The position numbers were made by a program, and so were the translations under genes. From an uncultured Pelagibacteraceae bacterium (GTDB lineage: Bacteria; Pseudomonadota; Alphaproteobacteria; Pelagibacterales; Pelagibacteraceae): 64,000 nt of DNA. Numbering within the stretch: position 1 is the stretch's first letter; every line of letters starts with the position of its first letter. Where the stretch lies: positions 1-64,000 of the forward strand of contig CACCBF010000001.1 of NCBI GenBank assembly GCA_902544135.1, given 5' to 3'. Shown piece by piece: positions 54,075 to 63,355 of this stretch. The notes beneath the pieces were generated by a model. It did no database searches. It was not told where the DNA came from and was given only the letters and a program-made list of their open reading frames with translations.

Positions 54075-56204
54075 TTAAAAGCTATTGCTTATTGAAATAT
54101 TTGCATTGTAATTAGGTGCAACACTTAAAAAATCATAATTTGTAACAATCTTTAAATCTAAGTCATTCACTTCTTTAGTAAATTCTAGTCCAGCATTTTT
54201 AAAATCATTTATCTTAAATGCATATTTAATTTCATCAATTGGCACATATCCTACAGATAAATAAAGTTCATTACTATGACCTTTGCCTCTAGCGCCAAAT
54301 CTTTCAAAATTTACCACTGTTGACCAGCCAGAAATCGAAGTTGTATCAATACCATAACCAACTCTGTAATTATGTTCTGATTTATTATTTGATGTGTAAT
54401 TATATAATGTGCTCGGATTATTGATAAAATAAAAGTCTGAGTCAGAAGATGAGCTTAGATCCCCAACATATTCTAACCTTCCATGATGATTTATAATTGT
54501 GTCACCTTGTTTGTCTGTAGTATCAAAAAGAATTCCAATTGTTGCAATCGCGGTTTTAATTTCTTGTTCTTTATAAATTAATGCATCTGCAAGACTATTA
54601 CCTATTGTAGTTTGTTCCCTCAATATTTTAAGTTTAGTGTATCCAAGATCTAATTTAATTCCTGGATTTAAATTAAATTTTTCATCTATAATTCTTTTTC
54701 CAAAATTAATTGAGCCAAATATTTGTTGTCCTTCTCTGTCACCTCTTAACGTATTTCCATTAATTACTCTTTTATGGTCAATATCGAGATGACTGATGCC
54801 AATAATACCGTCCGTAAAAATTTGATTATCTCTAAGTTTTGTTTCATATAGAGCTAAGCTGTAAACATCAGTATTTACTTTTGTACCATTACCACCAATG
54901 TGAATGACATCTGTTCCATACTGAAAAACATAACCATACATTTTATCTCTATCTTTTTTTTTAATTCTATCAGCACCTATTGAAACACCTAGATTATGAA
55001 AATCTCTAGAGGACGTATTTCTAGTATGTTTGTTTCCTAAAACAATTCTTCCTTCACTCCATTCAAACCAATCATCACTATTGTAAGAACGATCCTTTTC
55101 TTTTTTTAAAGACTTAAGAGCACTAGCAAATTTCGCAACAGTTTGATTTGTAAAATCAATTTCTGCATTCAAATTAGAAAGGTTATCTTTATTTTTATGT
55201 CTTCTTAACCATTCCATTCTATGAAATATTGGAAGGGTGTTGCTTTGAATAATACGCTTAGCTGACTCTACATTAGCTTCAATGATAGCTTTTACATCAG
55301 CATTAGTTGAAGCATCAAGACAAGTTATAGTTTCAGCACAAGCCACACTATATTCATATACAGTATTAACACCTGTCTGACTTTGTCTAGAGTCTGTATC
55401 TTGAGTAATATATAATTTTGTAAAATTGGCTGTAAAAATAAAACCTGCCATAATTGAATTACCAGATGATGAAACTTGAGCACTAAATGAATATGACTGT
55501 GAAAATTCTAATGTGCTTACGTCCCAAGGAGTTGATAGAGTGTATTTATTAATAGAGTCTGTATCATTGCCACCTATATAAAATATAGTTCCATCTGAAT
55601 TAAATTGGATACTTCTTACTTTGTCTTCTTTGGCGCTTAAAGAAGGAGATTCAGTTGAGTCTTTTGTTGCACTTGTTACATCCCAAGGAACAGATAAAGT
55701 AAACTGTTGTATTACCTCTGTTTCAGCACCAGTTACGTACATTTTGGTTCCATCATATTTAAAAGCTAATGATCTTAATTGATTTTCATCCGATATAGTA
55801 AAATTATCGTCGTGAACTAAAGTAGAACTATCCCAAGCAGTAGTTAAATTGTATTGTTCGACTGTAAGAGATCCATTGTCTATAACATACATAACCTTTC
55901 CATCTGGCTTAAAATGTATTGCATGAGGTTTATCTATATTTGTTAATGTAGTAGAAGAGGTTAGAGTCGCCGTACTAATATCAAATGGAGTGCTTAAAGA
56001 ATATTGTATTACACTATCAACCTCAGATACGGTATTTTTTTCACGATTGGTGACATACATAATTGTTCCATCGGGTTTAAAATTTATTTGTCTAAGACCT
56101 GTTGCGTCTGATGAAATATCTTTTGATTGTTTAAATGTTATAAAACCAAATGAATTTGAGCTAAAAACAAAAAAGAAAAATATAAATAAGACGTATCTAA
56201 TCAT
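54075..56204 (-). CDS. beta-propeller autotransporter-type outer-membrane protein
   Basis: 709 residues. A signal peptide (1-20, MIRYVLFIFFFFVFSSNSFG) leads into five propeller-like repeats at about 41-78, 97-128, 147-178, 199-231 and 255-287. Each has a FkxDGTxMYV strand and an (S/T)xxWDxST strand. A helical linker at 300-345 (RMEWLRRHKNKDN) precedes a beta-barrel at ~385-709 ending in phenylalanine, as outer-membrane proteins do. Repeats plus barrel suggest a surface-exposed binding domain, ligand unknown. Cys289 and Cys295 could form a disulfide. No mobile-element signs. Confidence 0.82.
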   Translation of the reverse strand: MIRYVLFIFFFFVFSSNSFGFITFKQSKDISSDATGLRQINFKPDGTIMYVTNREKNTVSEVDSVIQYSLSTPFDISTATLTSSTTLTNIDKPHAIHFKPDGKVMYVIDNGSLTVEQYNLTTAWDSSTLVHDDNFTISDENQLRSLAFKYDGTKMYVTGAETEVIQQFTLSVPWDVTSATKDSTESPSLSAKEDKVRSIQFNSDGTIFYIGGNDTDSINKYTLSTPWDVSTLEFSQSYSFSAQVSSSGNSIMAGFIFTANFTKLYITQDTDSRQSQTGVNTVYEYSVACAETITCLDASTNADVKAIIEANVESAKRIIQSNTLPIFHRMEWLRRHKNKDNLSNLNAEIDFTNQTVAKFASALKSLKKEKDRSYNSDDWFEWSEGRIVLGNKHTRNTSSRDFHNLGVSIGADRIKKKDRDKMYGYVFQYGTDVIHIGGNGTKVNTDVYSLALYETKLRDNQIFTDGIIGISHLDIDHKRVINGNTLRGDREGQQIFGSINFGKRIIDEKFNLNPGIKLDLGYTKLKILREQTTIGNSLADALIYKEQEIKTAIATIGILFDTTDKQGDTIINHHGRLEYVGDLSSSSDSDFYFINNPSTLYNYTSNNKSEHNYRVGYGIDTTSISGWSTVVNFERFGARGKGHSNELYLSVGYVPIDEIKYAFKINDFKNAGLEFTKEVNDLDLKIVTNYDFLSVAPNYNANISISNSF
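55341..56090 (-). repeat. five degenerate ~52-residue propeller repeats inside the autotransporter gene
   Basis: The protein repeats share FxxDGTxMYV then xxQYxLSTPWDxST, with a period near 52 residues. At DNA level they have diverged, so this is an old internal duplication and not a recent tandem array. Confidence 0.75.
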
Positions 56205-56257
56205 TTACCTTAAATAACTGTTAATTATCCACTAAAAGTATTTTTTTCAACTAATAA

Positions 56258-56281
56258 TATAATTGATATTTCGAATATCAA
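56258..56281 (+). promoter_or_regulatory. guaC -10 element with overlapping inverted repeat
   Basis: TATAAT (56258-56263) is followed directly by an inverted repeat, TTGATATT-TCG-AATATCAA (56263-56281), with 8-base perfect arms. The repeat would cover the transcription start, 16 bases before the guaC ATG. This is a repressor-operator arrangement. The protein that would bind is not known. Confidence 0.5.
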
Positions 56282-56297
56282 AGTTATCTTTCACTTA

Positions 56298-57332
56298 ATG
56301 AGAATAGAAGAAGAGCTTAAATTAGACTACTCTGATGTCTTATTTAGACCTAAAAGAAGCACATTGAAAAGTCGTAAGGATGTAAATCTATTAAGAACTT
56401 ATCGATTTAAATATAGTAAAAATGAATGGTCAGGAATCCCAATAATAGCTGCCAATATGGACGGTGTTGGAGAACTTAGTGTAGCAGAAAAGTTAAACGA
56501 GCATGGCATGATAACATGTCTTACAAAACAACACGATGTTAAAAAAATTAAACAAAATAAAAATATTAAAAAAATTTATCAAAATATAGCTTTAAGTGTT
56601 GGTATTAAAAAAGAGGATTTTCAAACTTTAGATAAAGTATTAAAAGAATTTAGTTTTTTTAAATTTATATGTATAGATGTAGCTAATGGATATACAGAGC
56701 ATTTTACTAATTTCATAAAATCTGTAAGAGATAAATATCCAACGAAAACTATTATTGCAGGAAACGTAGTTACTGCAGACATGACACAAGAGTTAGTTTT
56801 AAGTGGTGCTGATATTGTAAAAGTTGGTATCGGACCTGGAAGTGTATGTACTACAAGAATACAAACAGGAGTTGGTTATCCTCAATTAAGTGCGGTAATT
56901 GAATGTGCAGATGCAGCTCATGGTTTAGGAGCACACATTATTGCTGATGGAGGTTGTACTTGTCCTGGTGATGTTGCAAAAGGTTTTGGTGGAGGTGCTG
57001 ATTTTGTTATGTTGGGTGGAATGTTAGCAGGACATGACGAAGGAGGTGGAAAAATAATCAAAAAAAATGGCTCAAAATATATCGAATTTTATGGCTCTAG
57101 TTCTGAAGTTGCTAATAAAAAACATTATGGAGGTCTTTCCAATTACAGGAGCAGTGAGGGAAGATCTGTGAAGATTAATTACCGAGGAAAAATTAATGAT
57201 ACTATTTTAAATATTCTTGGTGGTGTAAGAAGCAGCTGTACTTACGTTGGTGCACCATCTTTAAAACAACTAAGTAAGTGTACGACTTTTGTAAGAGTTA
57301 GCAATCAGTTTAATGAAACTTTTACGAAATAA
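56298..57332 (+). CDS. guaC: GMP reductase
   Basis: NADPH-dependent deamination of GMP to IMP, balancing guanine and adenine pools. 344 residues, the size of GuaC and without the CBS domains of IMP dehydrogenase. Seen are [26 protein letters not shown], the catalytic cysteine loop [18 protein letters not shown] near residue 181, and [34 protein letters not shown]. The Cys-Thr-Thr-Arg form with GVGYPQ fits GuaC better than IMPDH. Confidence 0.92.
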   Translation: MRIEEELKLDYSDVLFRPKRSTLKSRKDVNLLRTYRFKYSKNEWSGIPIIAANMDGVGELSVAEKLNEHGMITCLTKQHDVKKIKQNKNIKKIYQNIALSVGIKKEDFQTLDKVLKEFSFFKFICIDVANGYTEHFTNFIKSVRDKYPTKTIIAGNVVTADMTQELVLSGADIVKVGIGPGSVCTTRIQTGVGYPQLSAVIECADAAHGLGAHIIADGGCTCPGDVAKGFGGGADFVMLGGMLAGHDEGGGKIIKKNGSKYIEFYGSSSEVANKKHYGGLSNYRSSEGRSVKINYRGKINDTILNILGGVRSSCTYVGAPSLKQLSKCTTFVRVSNQFNETFTK

Positions 57333-57335
57333 ATT

Positions 57336-57584
57336 TTAGAAAATTAGAAGTCCAAATAATACCAAACCAGTAGAAGCTGCAGCAGAAAAATATAATTTTT
57401 TCATACTTTCATTTTTCTTTTCATTCTTAACCCTGTTAAGTAAAACATTAATATTTGTACTTTTTGTTTGGTTTTTTATATTGTCTTTAACAAGATATTT
57501 TTCAATTAATTTTTCTTTAATGTTAAAACCAGAATTTTTCATTAAACTATTAAACCATGAAAAACATATATTTGCAAATTTCAT
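57336..57584 (-). CDS. hypothetical small protein with C-terminal membrane segment
   Basis: 82 residues that I do not recognise. The N-terminal half is basic and helical; the last ~18 residues (LYFSAAASTGLVLFGLLIF) form a single hydrophobic tail-anchor-like segment. It starts one base inside the upstream small gene (TAATG), which has the same plan, so the two are probably cotranscribed and may work together. It converges on guaC with 3 bases between stops. Confidence 0.55.
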   Translation of the reverse strand: MKFANICFSWFNSLMKNSGFNIKEKLIEKYLVKDNIKNQTKSTNINVLLNRVKNEKKNESMKKLYFSAAASTGLVLFGLLIF

Positions 57585-57796
57585 TATAATGAGAGGTTTA
57601 TCCCTAAAACTCCTAACATTGTAAATAACAATATTAAAATGATAAGATTTTTTTTGAACTCTCTACTCTCAGTCTCTTGAAGTTTTGATTTTAAATGGTT
57701 GATATCAACTCTTCTTTTTAAAGGCTTTCCAGCTTCACTGAAATCATTTGGGGTCTCGATTTCGGTATTTAAATCTGTAAAGCCCTTATTTTTCAT
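57584..57796 (-). CDS. hypothetical small protein with C-terminal membrane segment
   Basis: 70 residues, unrecognised. A polar N-terminal region (KGFTDLNTEIETPNDFSEAG) and a basic helix lead to a C-terminal hydrophobic segment (NLIILILLFTMLGVLGINL). Like its downstream partner it looks tail-anchored in the inner membrane. It diverges from the winged-helix regulator across 113 bases that carry a direct-repeat candidate operator, so the regulator could control it. Confidence 0.55.
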   Translation of the reverse strand: MKNKGFTDLNTEIETPNDFSEAGKPLKRRVDINHLKSKLQETESREFKKNLIILILLFTMLGVLGINLSL

Positions 57797-57845
57797 ACAA
57801 TCTATAAATCATAGAGTGTAAATTTTTTCAATTTACAAAAAAGTC

Positions 57846-57896
57846 CAATATGGGTCTGTATTTAGTTGACATGTGTTCAATTTGGGTCATTAATAT
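57846..57896 (+). promoter_or_regulatory. candidate operator/promoter of the tandem winged-helix regulator
   Basis: Two near-identical 11-mers, CAATATGGGTC (57846-57856) and CAATTTGGGTC (57878-57888), lie 32 bases apart in direct orientation and flank TTGACA (57866-57871), a perfect -35. TAATAT (57891-57896) could be the -10, at a long 19-base spacing. The first copy extends to GTCCAATATGGGTC, a near-palindrome. The pattern suits a regulator with two DNA-binding domains, as encoded 14 bases downstream. Confidence 0.45.
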
Positions 57897-57909
57897 CTAA
57901 TTTTAATTT

Positions 57910-58887
57910 ATGGAAGTTAAACAAATAGATTTTTCAAAAACACTCTCTGAGGATCAAGTTTATAATTGTATTGTACAAAATTATGAAGCCCTAGGTACGG
58001 ATTGGATAACACATCAGTGGAATTGGATTAATGGAATCTACAAGTCTTTTCAAGATCATATAAAATTTTTGATAATAATTTCTCTAGTTGAAAAAACTTT
58101 AAATTTCTATCATCAAGTTAATATTACACAAAATTATGACCAATATTATGCAAAAGATAATTTAAAAATAGATAAGTTTAGTATCTCAGAATTATGTGAA
58201 AAGCTTAATTTACCTAAAGAAACTTTAAGACGTAAAGTTTTAGAACTAGAAAAATTAGGTGTTATCAAGAGAAAAAAAAAACAAGTTGAAATTGATGGAT
58301 CTGCTTATGAATATGTTAAACCACAAAATCAAATACCACTAACTGCTAAATATCTTGCTAGAGTAGGAGCGCTTTTAAATAAAGAAAAAATATATGATAA
58401 AAAAATTGACAAGAATAGTTTAGAAAAATTAATAAAAAGAAATTTTACGTTATGTTGGAGATGGTATTATAGAATGCAAATTCCATGGATTATTGGTTAT
58501 CAAAAAATGTTTAATGACTTAACGACTGTTCATGTCATAGGAACAATTATGATGCATCAAGCATTAAATACAAAAACATTTCCAAGAGACTTTTCTATGA
58601 ATAGAGATAACAGACATTTTGTTGATAATACATTTTCTAATCCTCTTCAGTTAACCAAACCAGGTTTGAGTGCCATGTCTATTTCAGAAATGACAAATAT
58701 TCCAAGAGCAACAGTTATAAGAAAATGTAAATTTTTAATTAAGAAAGGAAATTTGAAAGTTAATGATAAAAAACAATATTTTCTAACAGGAAATAACAGA
58801 GATCAGATAATTAATTATCAGTTGGATTTTTTCAGGGAAAAATCAAAATTTATAACAAGAATTTTGAATTTGATTGCAATTTCATAA
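57910..58887 (+). CDS. putative transcriptional regulator with two winged-helix domains
   Basis: 325 residues; I do not know the family name. Two winged helix-turn-helix units are visible: residues 89-135 (ISELCEKLNLPKETLRRKVLELEKLGVIKR) and 256-295 (SISEMTNIPRATVIRKCKFLIKKGNL). Each is preceded by a similar aromatic helical stretch (HQWNWINGIYKSFQDH near 35, CWRWYYRMQIPWIIGYQK near 182), so the protein looks like a tandem duplication. No ligand or receiver domain is seen. It lies between two small membrane-protein genes and a BASS symporter. Autoregulation is inferred. Confidence 0.7.
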   Translation: MEVKQIDFSKTLSEDQVYNCIVQNYEALGTDWITHQWNWINGIYKSFQDHIKFLIIISLVEKTLNFYHQVNITQNYDQYYAKDNLKIDKFSISELCEKLNLPKETLRRKVLELEKLGVIKRKKKQVEIDGSAYEYVKPQNQIPLTAKYLARVGALLNKEKIYDKKIDKNSLEKLIKRNFTLCWRWYYRMQIPWIIGYQKMFNDLTTVHVIGTIMMHQALNTKTFPRDFSMNRDNRHFVDNTFSNPLQLTKPGLSAMSISEMTNIPRATVIRKCKFLIKKGNLKVNDKKQYFLTGNNRDQIINYQLDFFREKSKFITRILNLIAIS

Positions 58888-58930
58888 ATCCTAAATAAAT
58901 TATAGATGAGTACTATTACACAGAGGGGTC

Positions 58931-59782
58931 ATGGAGATAGTAACAAAAATAGCACCTATCATACTCGCATTAATAATGTTGGGTTTAGGTTTGGGATTAA
59001 AGATTGACGATTTTACGAAGATATTAAAAACTCCAAAGGATTTTTTTGTTGGTTTTTTTTCTCAATTAATTATTCTTCCATTAGTTGCTTACTTATTAAT
59101 TATTATTTTAAAAGTACCACCTGAAATAGCAATTGGAGTTATGATTATCGCTGCTGCACCAGGTGGAGTTACATCTAATATATTAACAAAATTTGCTAAT
59201 GGAGATGTTGCTTTATCTATTTCTTTAACAGCTGTAATCAGTTTAATTTCTATTATTACCGTTCCTCTTATAATTTTTACATCTGCAGATTTACTTGAAA
59301 TTACAAATATTTCTCAAAATATTTCAATGACTGTTATAGCGCTAAAAATGTTTTTGGTTGTAACAGTTCCAGTTATCTTGGGAATGATTATAAGAAAATT
59401 TGCTGAAAATTTTGTAAATTCAAAAATTCAAATATTTGAAAAACTCAATATACTATTATTTGTCATTTTCTTTATTGCTGCATTTTATGAAGAAAGAGAG
59501 AGTTTTATAGATTTTCTAATGCAAGCAGGTTTCATTACTTTAACTCTAAATATAACAATGATGATTATGGCTTATTACCTTAGTAAAACTTTTGCTTCAG
59601 GAGTGAAACAACAAAAATGTATTGCTTTAGAGTGTGGTTTACAAAATGGTACTTTAGCAATATTTGTTTCTACACAAATATTCGGTACAGATTTAATCTA
59701 CATAACTCCAACAGCTGCATATGCTTTAATTATGTACATCACTGGTTTTATATTTGTTTTTCTTCTAAAAAATAAAGCTTAA
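58931..59782 (+). CDS. bile acid:sodium symporter (BASS) family transporter
   Basis: 283-residue inner-membrane protein with 8-9 hydrophobic segments. The family marks are LGLGLKIDDFTKILKTPKDFFVGFFSQLIILPL, MIIAAAPGGVTSNILTKFANGDVALSISLTAV, and ECGLQNGTLAIFVST near residue 235, with the sodium-site residues. Substrates in bacteria are small organic anions, not necessarily bile acids. A GAGGGG site precedes the ATG. Its TAA shares 59779-59782 with the stop of the DMGDH-like gene. Confidence 0.9.
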   Translation: MEIVTKIAPIILALIMLGLGLGLKIDDFTKILKTPKDFFVGFFSQLIILPLVAYLLIIILKVPPEIAIGVMIIAAAPGGVTSNILTKFANGDVALSISLTAVISLISIITVPLIIFTSADLLEITNISQNISMTVIALKMFLVVTVPVILGMIIRKFAENFVNSKIQIFEKLNILLFVIFFIAAFYEERESFIDFLMQAGFITLTLNITMMIMAYYLSKTFASGVKQQKCIALECGLQNGTLAIFVSTQIFGTDLIYITPTAAYALIMYITGFIFVFLLKNKA

Positions 59783-62223
59783 TTACTTTTAAAATTGGTC
59801 TGTTTTAATGGTTTATCAATCAATTCAATTTCGTATTTTTTTTTCTCAACCTCAATGAATAATTTACTATCTCTCAATTTTTGATTGGAAAAATTGTTTT
59901 TAATGTAACCAAAAGTTAGATTTTTCTTAAAGTTAAAAGAGTAATTCCCTGAAGTTGATCTGCCTATTATCCTATCCTCTAAATAAATAGGCTCATCATG
60001 AAGTAATAGTGGTTCTCCAGGTTTACTATCTTTTAAGGTAAACATAGCAAATCTTGTTTTTATCTTCTTATTATTAATTTTTTCAAGAGCTGACTTACCA
60101 ATAAAATCTATATTTTTTTTATTACTGATTGTAAAAGATAATCCTGCTTGATATTGATTTTCCTCAGGTGAAATATCGTGTCCCCAATGTAGAAAGCCAC
60201 TCTCCATTCGCATAATATCCATTGCGTGCATACCACAATTTGAAAGATTAAAATTTTTACCTTTTTCTATAATTAATTCATAAATATTTTTCGCATCTTT
60301 GGCTTCAACGTAAAGTTCATATCCTAACTCCCCAACATAAGACAATCTCTGTATCCAAATTTTAATATCCTCGATTGAAATAAATTTTGCTGTTCCAAAT
60401 TTGAAATTTTCATTATCAAAATTATCTTTACTTAATGAACTTAATAGATTTCTACTTTTGGGTCCAAATAAACCAAAAACACAATAATCATCAGTTACAT
60501 CTTTCAATTCAATATCTTTATTTAAATGTTTTTTGATGTGATGTTTGTCTCTTTCTCTTGTTGCGGCAGAACTAATTATTCTAAAATGGTTTTCATCTAT
60601 CGTTACTATGGTTAAATCAGTCTCAATACCTCCATCTGAGTTTAACATATGAGTATAGGTACATTTACCAACTTCTTTTTTAATATTTGCAGTACAAATT
60701 CTTTGTAATTCTTGATGGGCTTTATCAGATTTTATTTCGAACTTTGAAAAAGGAGTTAGATCAAATAAACCAACATTCTTTATTGTATTACTTGTTTCAT
60801 ACTCAGCTGAAGGATACCAACTTTGATAGTTATAACTATATTCATACTCTGCCTTTTCACCATCTAGTGCAAACCACATTGGTCTTTCATATCCACCAGA
60901 GACACCAAAACAGGCTCCAAAACTTTTCAAATTATCATGATGTGGAAGTTTTTTTATATCTCGAGAAGTTTTGTGTTGTTTGAAGGGCCAATGCATTCCA
61001 TACAAATCTCCCAATGACTCTGTAATCCTTTTTTTGATAAAACCTAATTCTGAATGAAACTTTTGAAATCTTTTTATATCATAACTAAAAATATCTTCAT
61101 TAATATGACCAGTCATCAACCATTCTGCTGTAACCTTACCAACACCACCGCCACTGCCAATTCCAATACTATTTAACCCACAACATACAAAAAAATTTTC
61201 AATTTCAGGTACCTCTCCTAATAATGTGTTGGTGTCAGGAGTAAAAGACTCTGGTCCAGAAAAAAATTTTCTAATTCCTGCGGTTTCTAGAATTGGAAAT
61301 CTTTTAATTGCTGAAGCTAAATAAGGTTCAAAATGTTCAAAATTTTCTTGAAACTCACCAAAGGAAAAATCTTCTGGAACTTTATTGGTTTTATTCCAAG
61401 CAGGAATTGAATTGCCCTCAAAAATTCCAACTAGTATTTTTCCTGCATCTTCTTTTATATAAGTTCGATTATCAAAATCTCTAACAACTGGTAATGTTTT
61501 AGATAAATTTTTAATTGGTTCAGTAATAATGTAAAAATGTTCTGCTGGATACAAGGGAATACTAACACCAGCTTTTTCTCCTATTTGCCTTGACCACATA
61601 CCTGAGGCTAAAACAATATATTCACATTCAATTTTTTGGCCTTTTACTTTAACTCCAGAAATTTTTCCATCTTTAGTTAAAATTTCTTCAACAGGTGACT
61701 TTTCGAAAATTTGTGCACCTTCCATTCTTGCTGCTTTAGCCAATATATGGGTAACACCTGAAGGATCAGCAGCACCATCGCCTGGCATTAAAATTCCTCC
61801 TATAACTTCATCAGTATTGATTATGGGATAATCTTTTTTAATTTGATCTTTATCTAAAATTCTTACATCAACATCGTAAAGTTGTGCGGTCGTTGCTTGT
61901 CTTTGAAGTTCTTGCCATCTTCCTTTATGTTGAGCGATTGAAAGTGCTCCGTTTAATCTTAAACCTGCAGAATGGTCAACTTTTTTTTCAAGCTCTTTAT
62001 ATAAATCTAAAGTATATTTTCTAATTTTTGTAACTGCTGCAGTTGGACCCAACTGACTTACTAAACCTGCAGCATGCCAAGTTGTTCCTGACGTTAATTG
62101 ATCTCTTTCTAAAAGAATTGTGTCTTTCCAACCTAATTTAGCTAAATGATAAGCAACAGAGCAACCTACTACCCCACCTCCTATCACAACAACTTTTGTG
62201 CTACTTGGAAGTTTTTTTTCCAT
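59779..62223 (-). CDS. dimethylglycine/sarcosine dehydrogenase-like flavoprotein with GcvT domain
   Basis: 814 residues. The FAD domain starts VVVIGGGVVGCSVAYHLAKLG. SGTTWHAAGLV puts His50 where DMGDH and sarcosine dehydrogenase bind FAD covalently. A middle FAO-type region follows (to ~430). The C-terminal half is a GcvT-like folate domain (CTYTHMLNSDGGIETDLTI, ELGYELYVEA, MDIMRMESGFLHWG). The enzyme should demethylate an N-methyl amine such as dimethylglycine and pass the one-carbon unit to tetrahydrofolate, fitting the heavy use of glycine betaine in SAR11. The exact substrate is inferred. It follows ald after 4 bases. Confidence 0.87.
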   Translation of the reverse strand: MEKKLPSSTKVVVIGGGVVGCSVAYHLAKLGWKDTILLERDQLTSGTTWHAAGLVSQLGPTAAVTKIRKYTLDLYKELEKKVDHSAGLRLNGALSIAQHKGRWQELQRQATTAQLYDVDVRILDKDQIKKDYPIINTDEVIGGILMPGDGAADPSGVTHILAKAARMEGAQIFEKSPVEEILTKDGKISGVKVKGQKIECEYIVLASGMWSRQIGEKAGVSIPLYPAEHFYIITEPIKNLSKTLPVVRDFDNRTYIKEDAGKILVGIFEGNSIPAWNKTNKVPEDFSFGEFQENFEHFEPYLASAIKRFPILETAGIRKFFSGPESFTPDTNTLLGEVPEIENFFVCCGLNSIGIGSGGGVGKVTAEWLMTGHINEDIFSYDIKRFQKFHSELGFIKKRITESLGDLYGMHWPFKQHKTSRDIKKLPHHDNLKSFGACFGVSGGYERPMWFALDGEKAEYEYSYNYQSWYPSAEYETSNTIKNVGLFDLTPFSKFEIKSDKAHQELQRICTANIKKEVGKCTYTHMLNSDGGIETDLTIVTIDENHFRIISSAATRERDKHHIKKHLNKDIELKDVTDDYCVFGLFGPKSRNLLSSLSKDNFDNENFKFGTAKFISIEDIKIWIQRLSYVGELGYELYVEAKDAKNIYELIIEKGKNFNLSNCGMHAMDIMRMESGFLHWGHDISPEENQYQAGLSFTISNKKNIDFIGKSALEKINNKKIKTRFAMFTLKDSKPGEPLLLHDEPIYLEDRIIGRSTSGNYSFNFKKNLTFGYIKNNFSNQKLRDSKLFIEVEKKKYEIELIDKPLKQTNFKSN

Positions 62224-62227
62224 CTAA

Positions 62228-63346
62228 TTAGTTATTGATTGCATCTCCTGGGTTAACATATTCATGTCCAAAAACATCTGCAACCGCTTTATAAGTCACA
62301 TGACCTTTGTAAACATTTAATCCCGCTAGAAAGTTTTTATCTTCACCAAGAGCTTTTTGATAACCTTTGTTAGCTAATTTTACCAAATATGGAAGTGTCG
62401 CTTTATTTAATGCGATAGTGGACGTTCTTGGAACTCCACCTGGCATGTTAGCTACACAATAATGAACAACATTATCTACTATAAAAGTTGGATCATTAAA
62501 AGTTGTAGGTTTGCTCGTTTCTACACACCCACCCTGATCGATTGCAACATCAACAATTACAGAACCTCTTTTCATCAATTTAAGCATATCTTTAGTAACT
62601 AATTTTGGTGCCTCTGCTCCAGGTATTAAAACTCCACCGACTATTAAGTCTGCTTCAGCTACTAACTTTTTTAAGTCTATTTTATCACTTTGTTCTGGAA
62701 TTATTTTATCTCCAAAAATTTCAACTAATTGTTTTAATCTTGCTTCTGATTTATCTACAACATGAACTTTTGCTTTCATACCAGTTGCTATTATTGCAGC
62801 ATTTTCTCCAACAACTCCTCCACCTAAAATTAAAACATTTGCAGGCTCACCACCAGGAGCTCCTCCCAATAAAACTCCCCTGCCTTTTTGATTTTTTTCT
62901 AGACAATGTGCTCCTGCTTGGACTGACATACGTCCAGCTACCGCACTCATAGGTGCCAACAAAGGAAGTCGTCCATTGTCATCTGTAATGGTTTCGTAAG
63001 CAATATTAATACTTTTTGATTTTACCAAACCCTCAGTTAATTCTTTTGCAGCAGCCAAATGCAAATAGGTATAAACAATTTGATTTTCCCTAATCATTTC
63101 AACCTCAACTTTTTGAGGCTCTTTAACTTTAACAATTATCTCAGCGTCATTAAAAATATCAGCAGCTTTTTCTATAATTTTTGCCCCAGCATTTTTATAC
63201 TGATCATTATCGAAACCTGCTTCAAAGCCTCCATTATTTTCAACTAAAACTTCATGACCCTCTGAAACCAAAGTTTTAACACTATCCGGTGTCAGGCCAA
63301 TTCTATTTTCTTGAGGTTTTATTTCTTTAGGTACGCCAATTCTCAT
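62228..63346 (-). CDS. ald: alanine dehydrogenase
   Basis: NAD-dependent interconversion of alanine with pyruvate and ammonia. 372 residues. The N-terminus MRIGVPKEIKPQENRIGLTP, the lysine in VKVKEPQ, the histidine in YTYLHLAAA, and the NAD loop ILGGGVVGENAA are standard. AVAGRMSVQAGAHCLEK and PGGVPRTSTIALNKATLPY are also typical. It follows the aminotransferase after 9 bases, which suggests it regenerates pyruvate from the alanine that enzyme makes. Confidence 0.95.
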   Translation of the reverse strand: MRIGVPKEIKPQENRIGLTPDSVKTLVSEGHEVLVENNGGFEAGFDNDQYKNAGAKIIEKAADIFNDAEIIVKVKEPQKVEVEMIRENQIVYTYLHLAAAKELTEGLVKSKSINIAYETITDDNGRLPLLAPMSAVAGRMSVQAGAHCLEKNQKGRGVLLGGAPGGEPANVLILGGGVVGENAAIIATGMKAKVHVVDKSEARLKQLVEIFGDKIIPEQSDKIDLKKLVAEADLIVGGVLIPGAEAPKLVTKDMLKLMKRGSVIVDVAIDQGGCVETSKPTTFNDPTFIVDNVVHYCVANMPGGVPRTSTIALNKATLPYLVKLANKGYQKALGEDKNFLAGLNVYKGHVTYKAVADVFGHEYVNPGDAINN

Positions 63347-63355
63347 TAACGAAAT

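Noticed and set aside
62605-62952. Long open frame on the plus strand, leucine-rich, opposite alanine dehydrogenase
   Set aside because: Antisense shadow of a well-conserved gene; the composition comes from the AT-rich complement.
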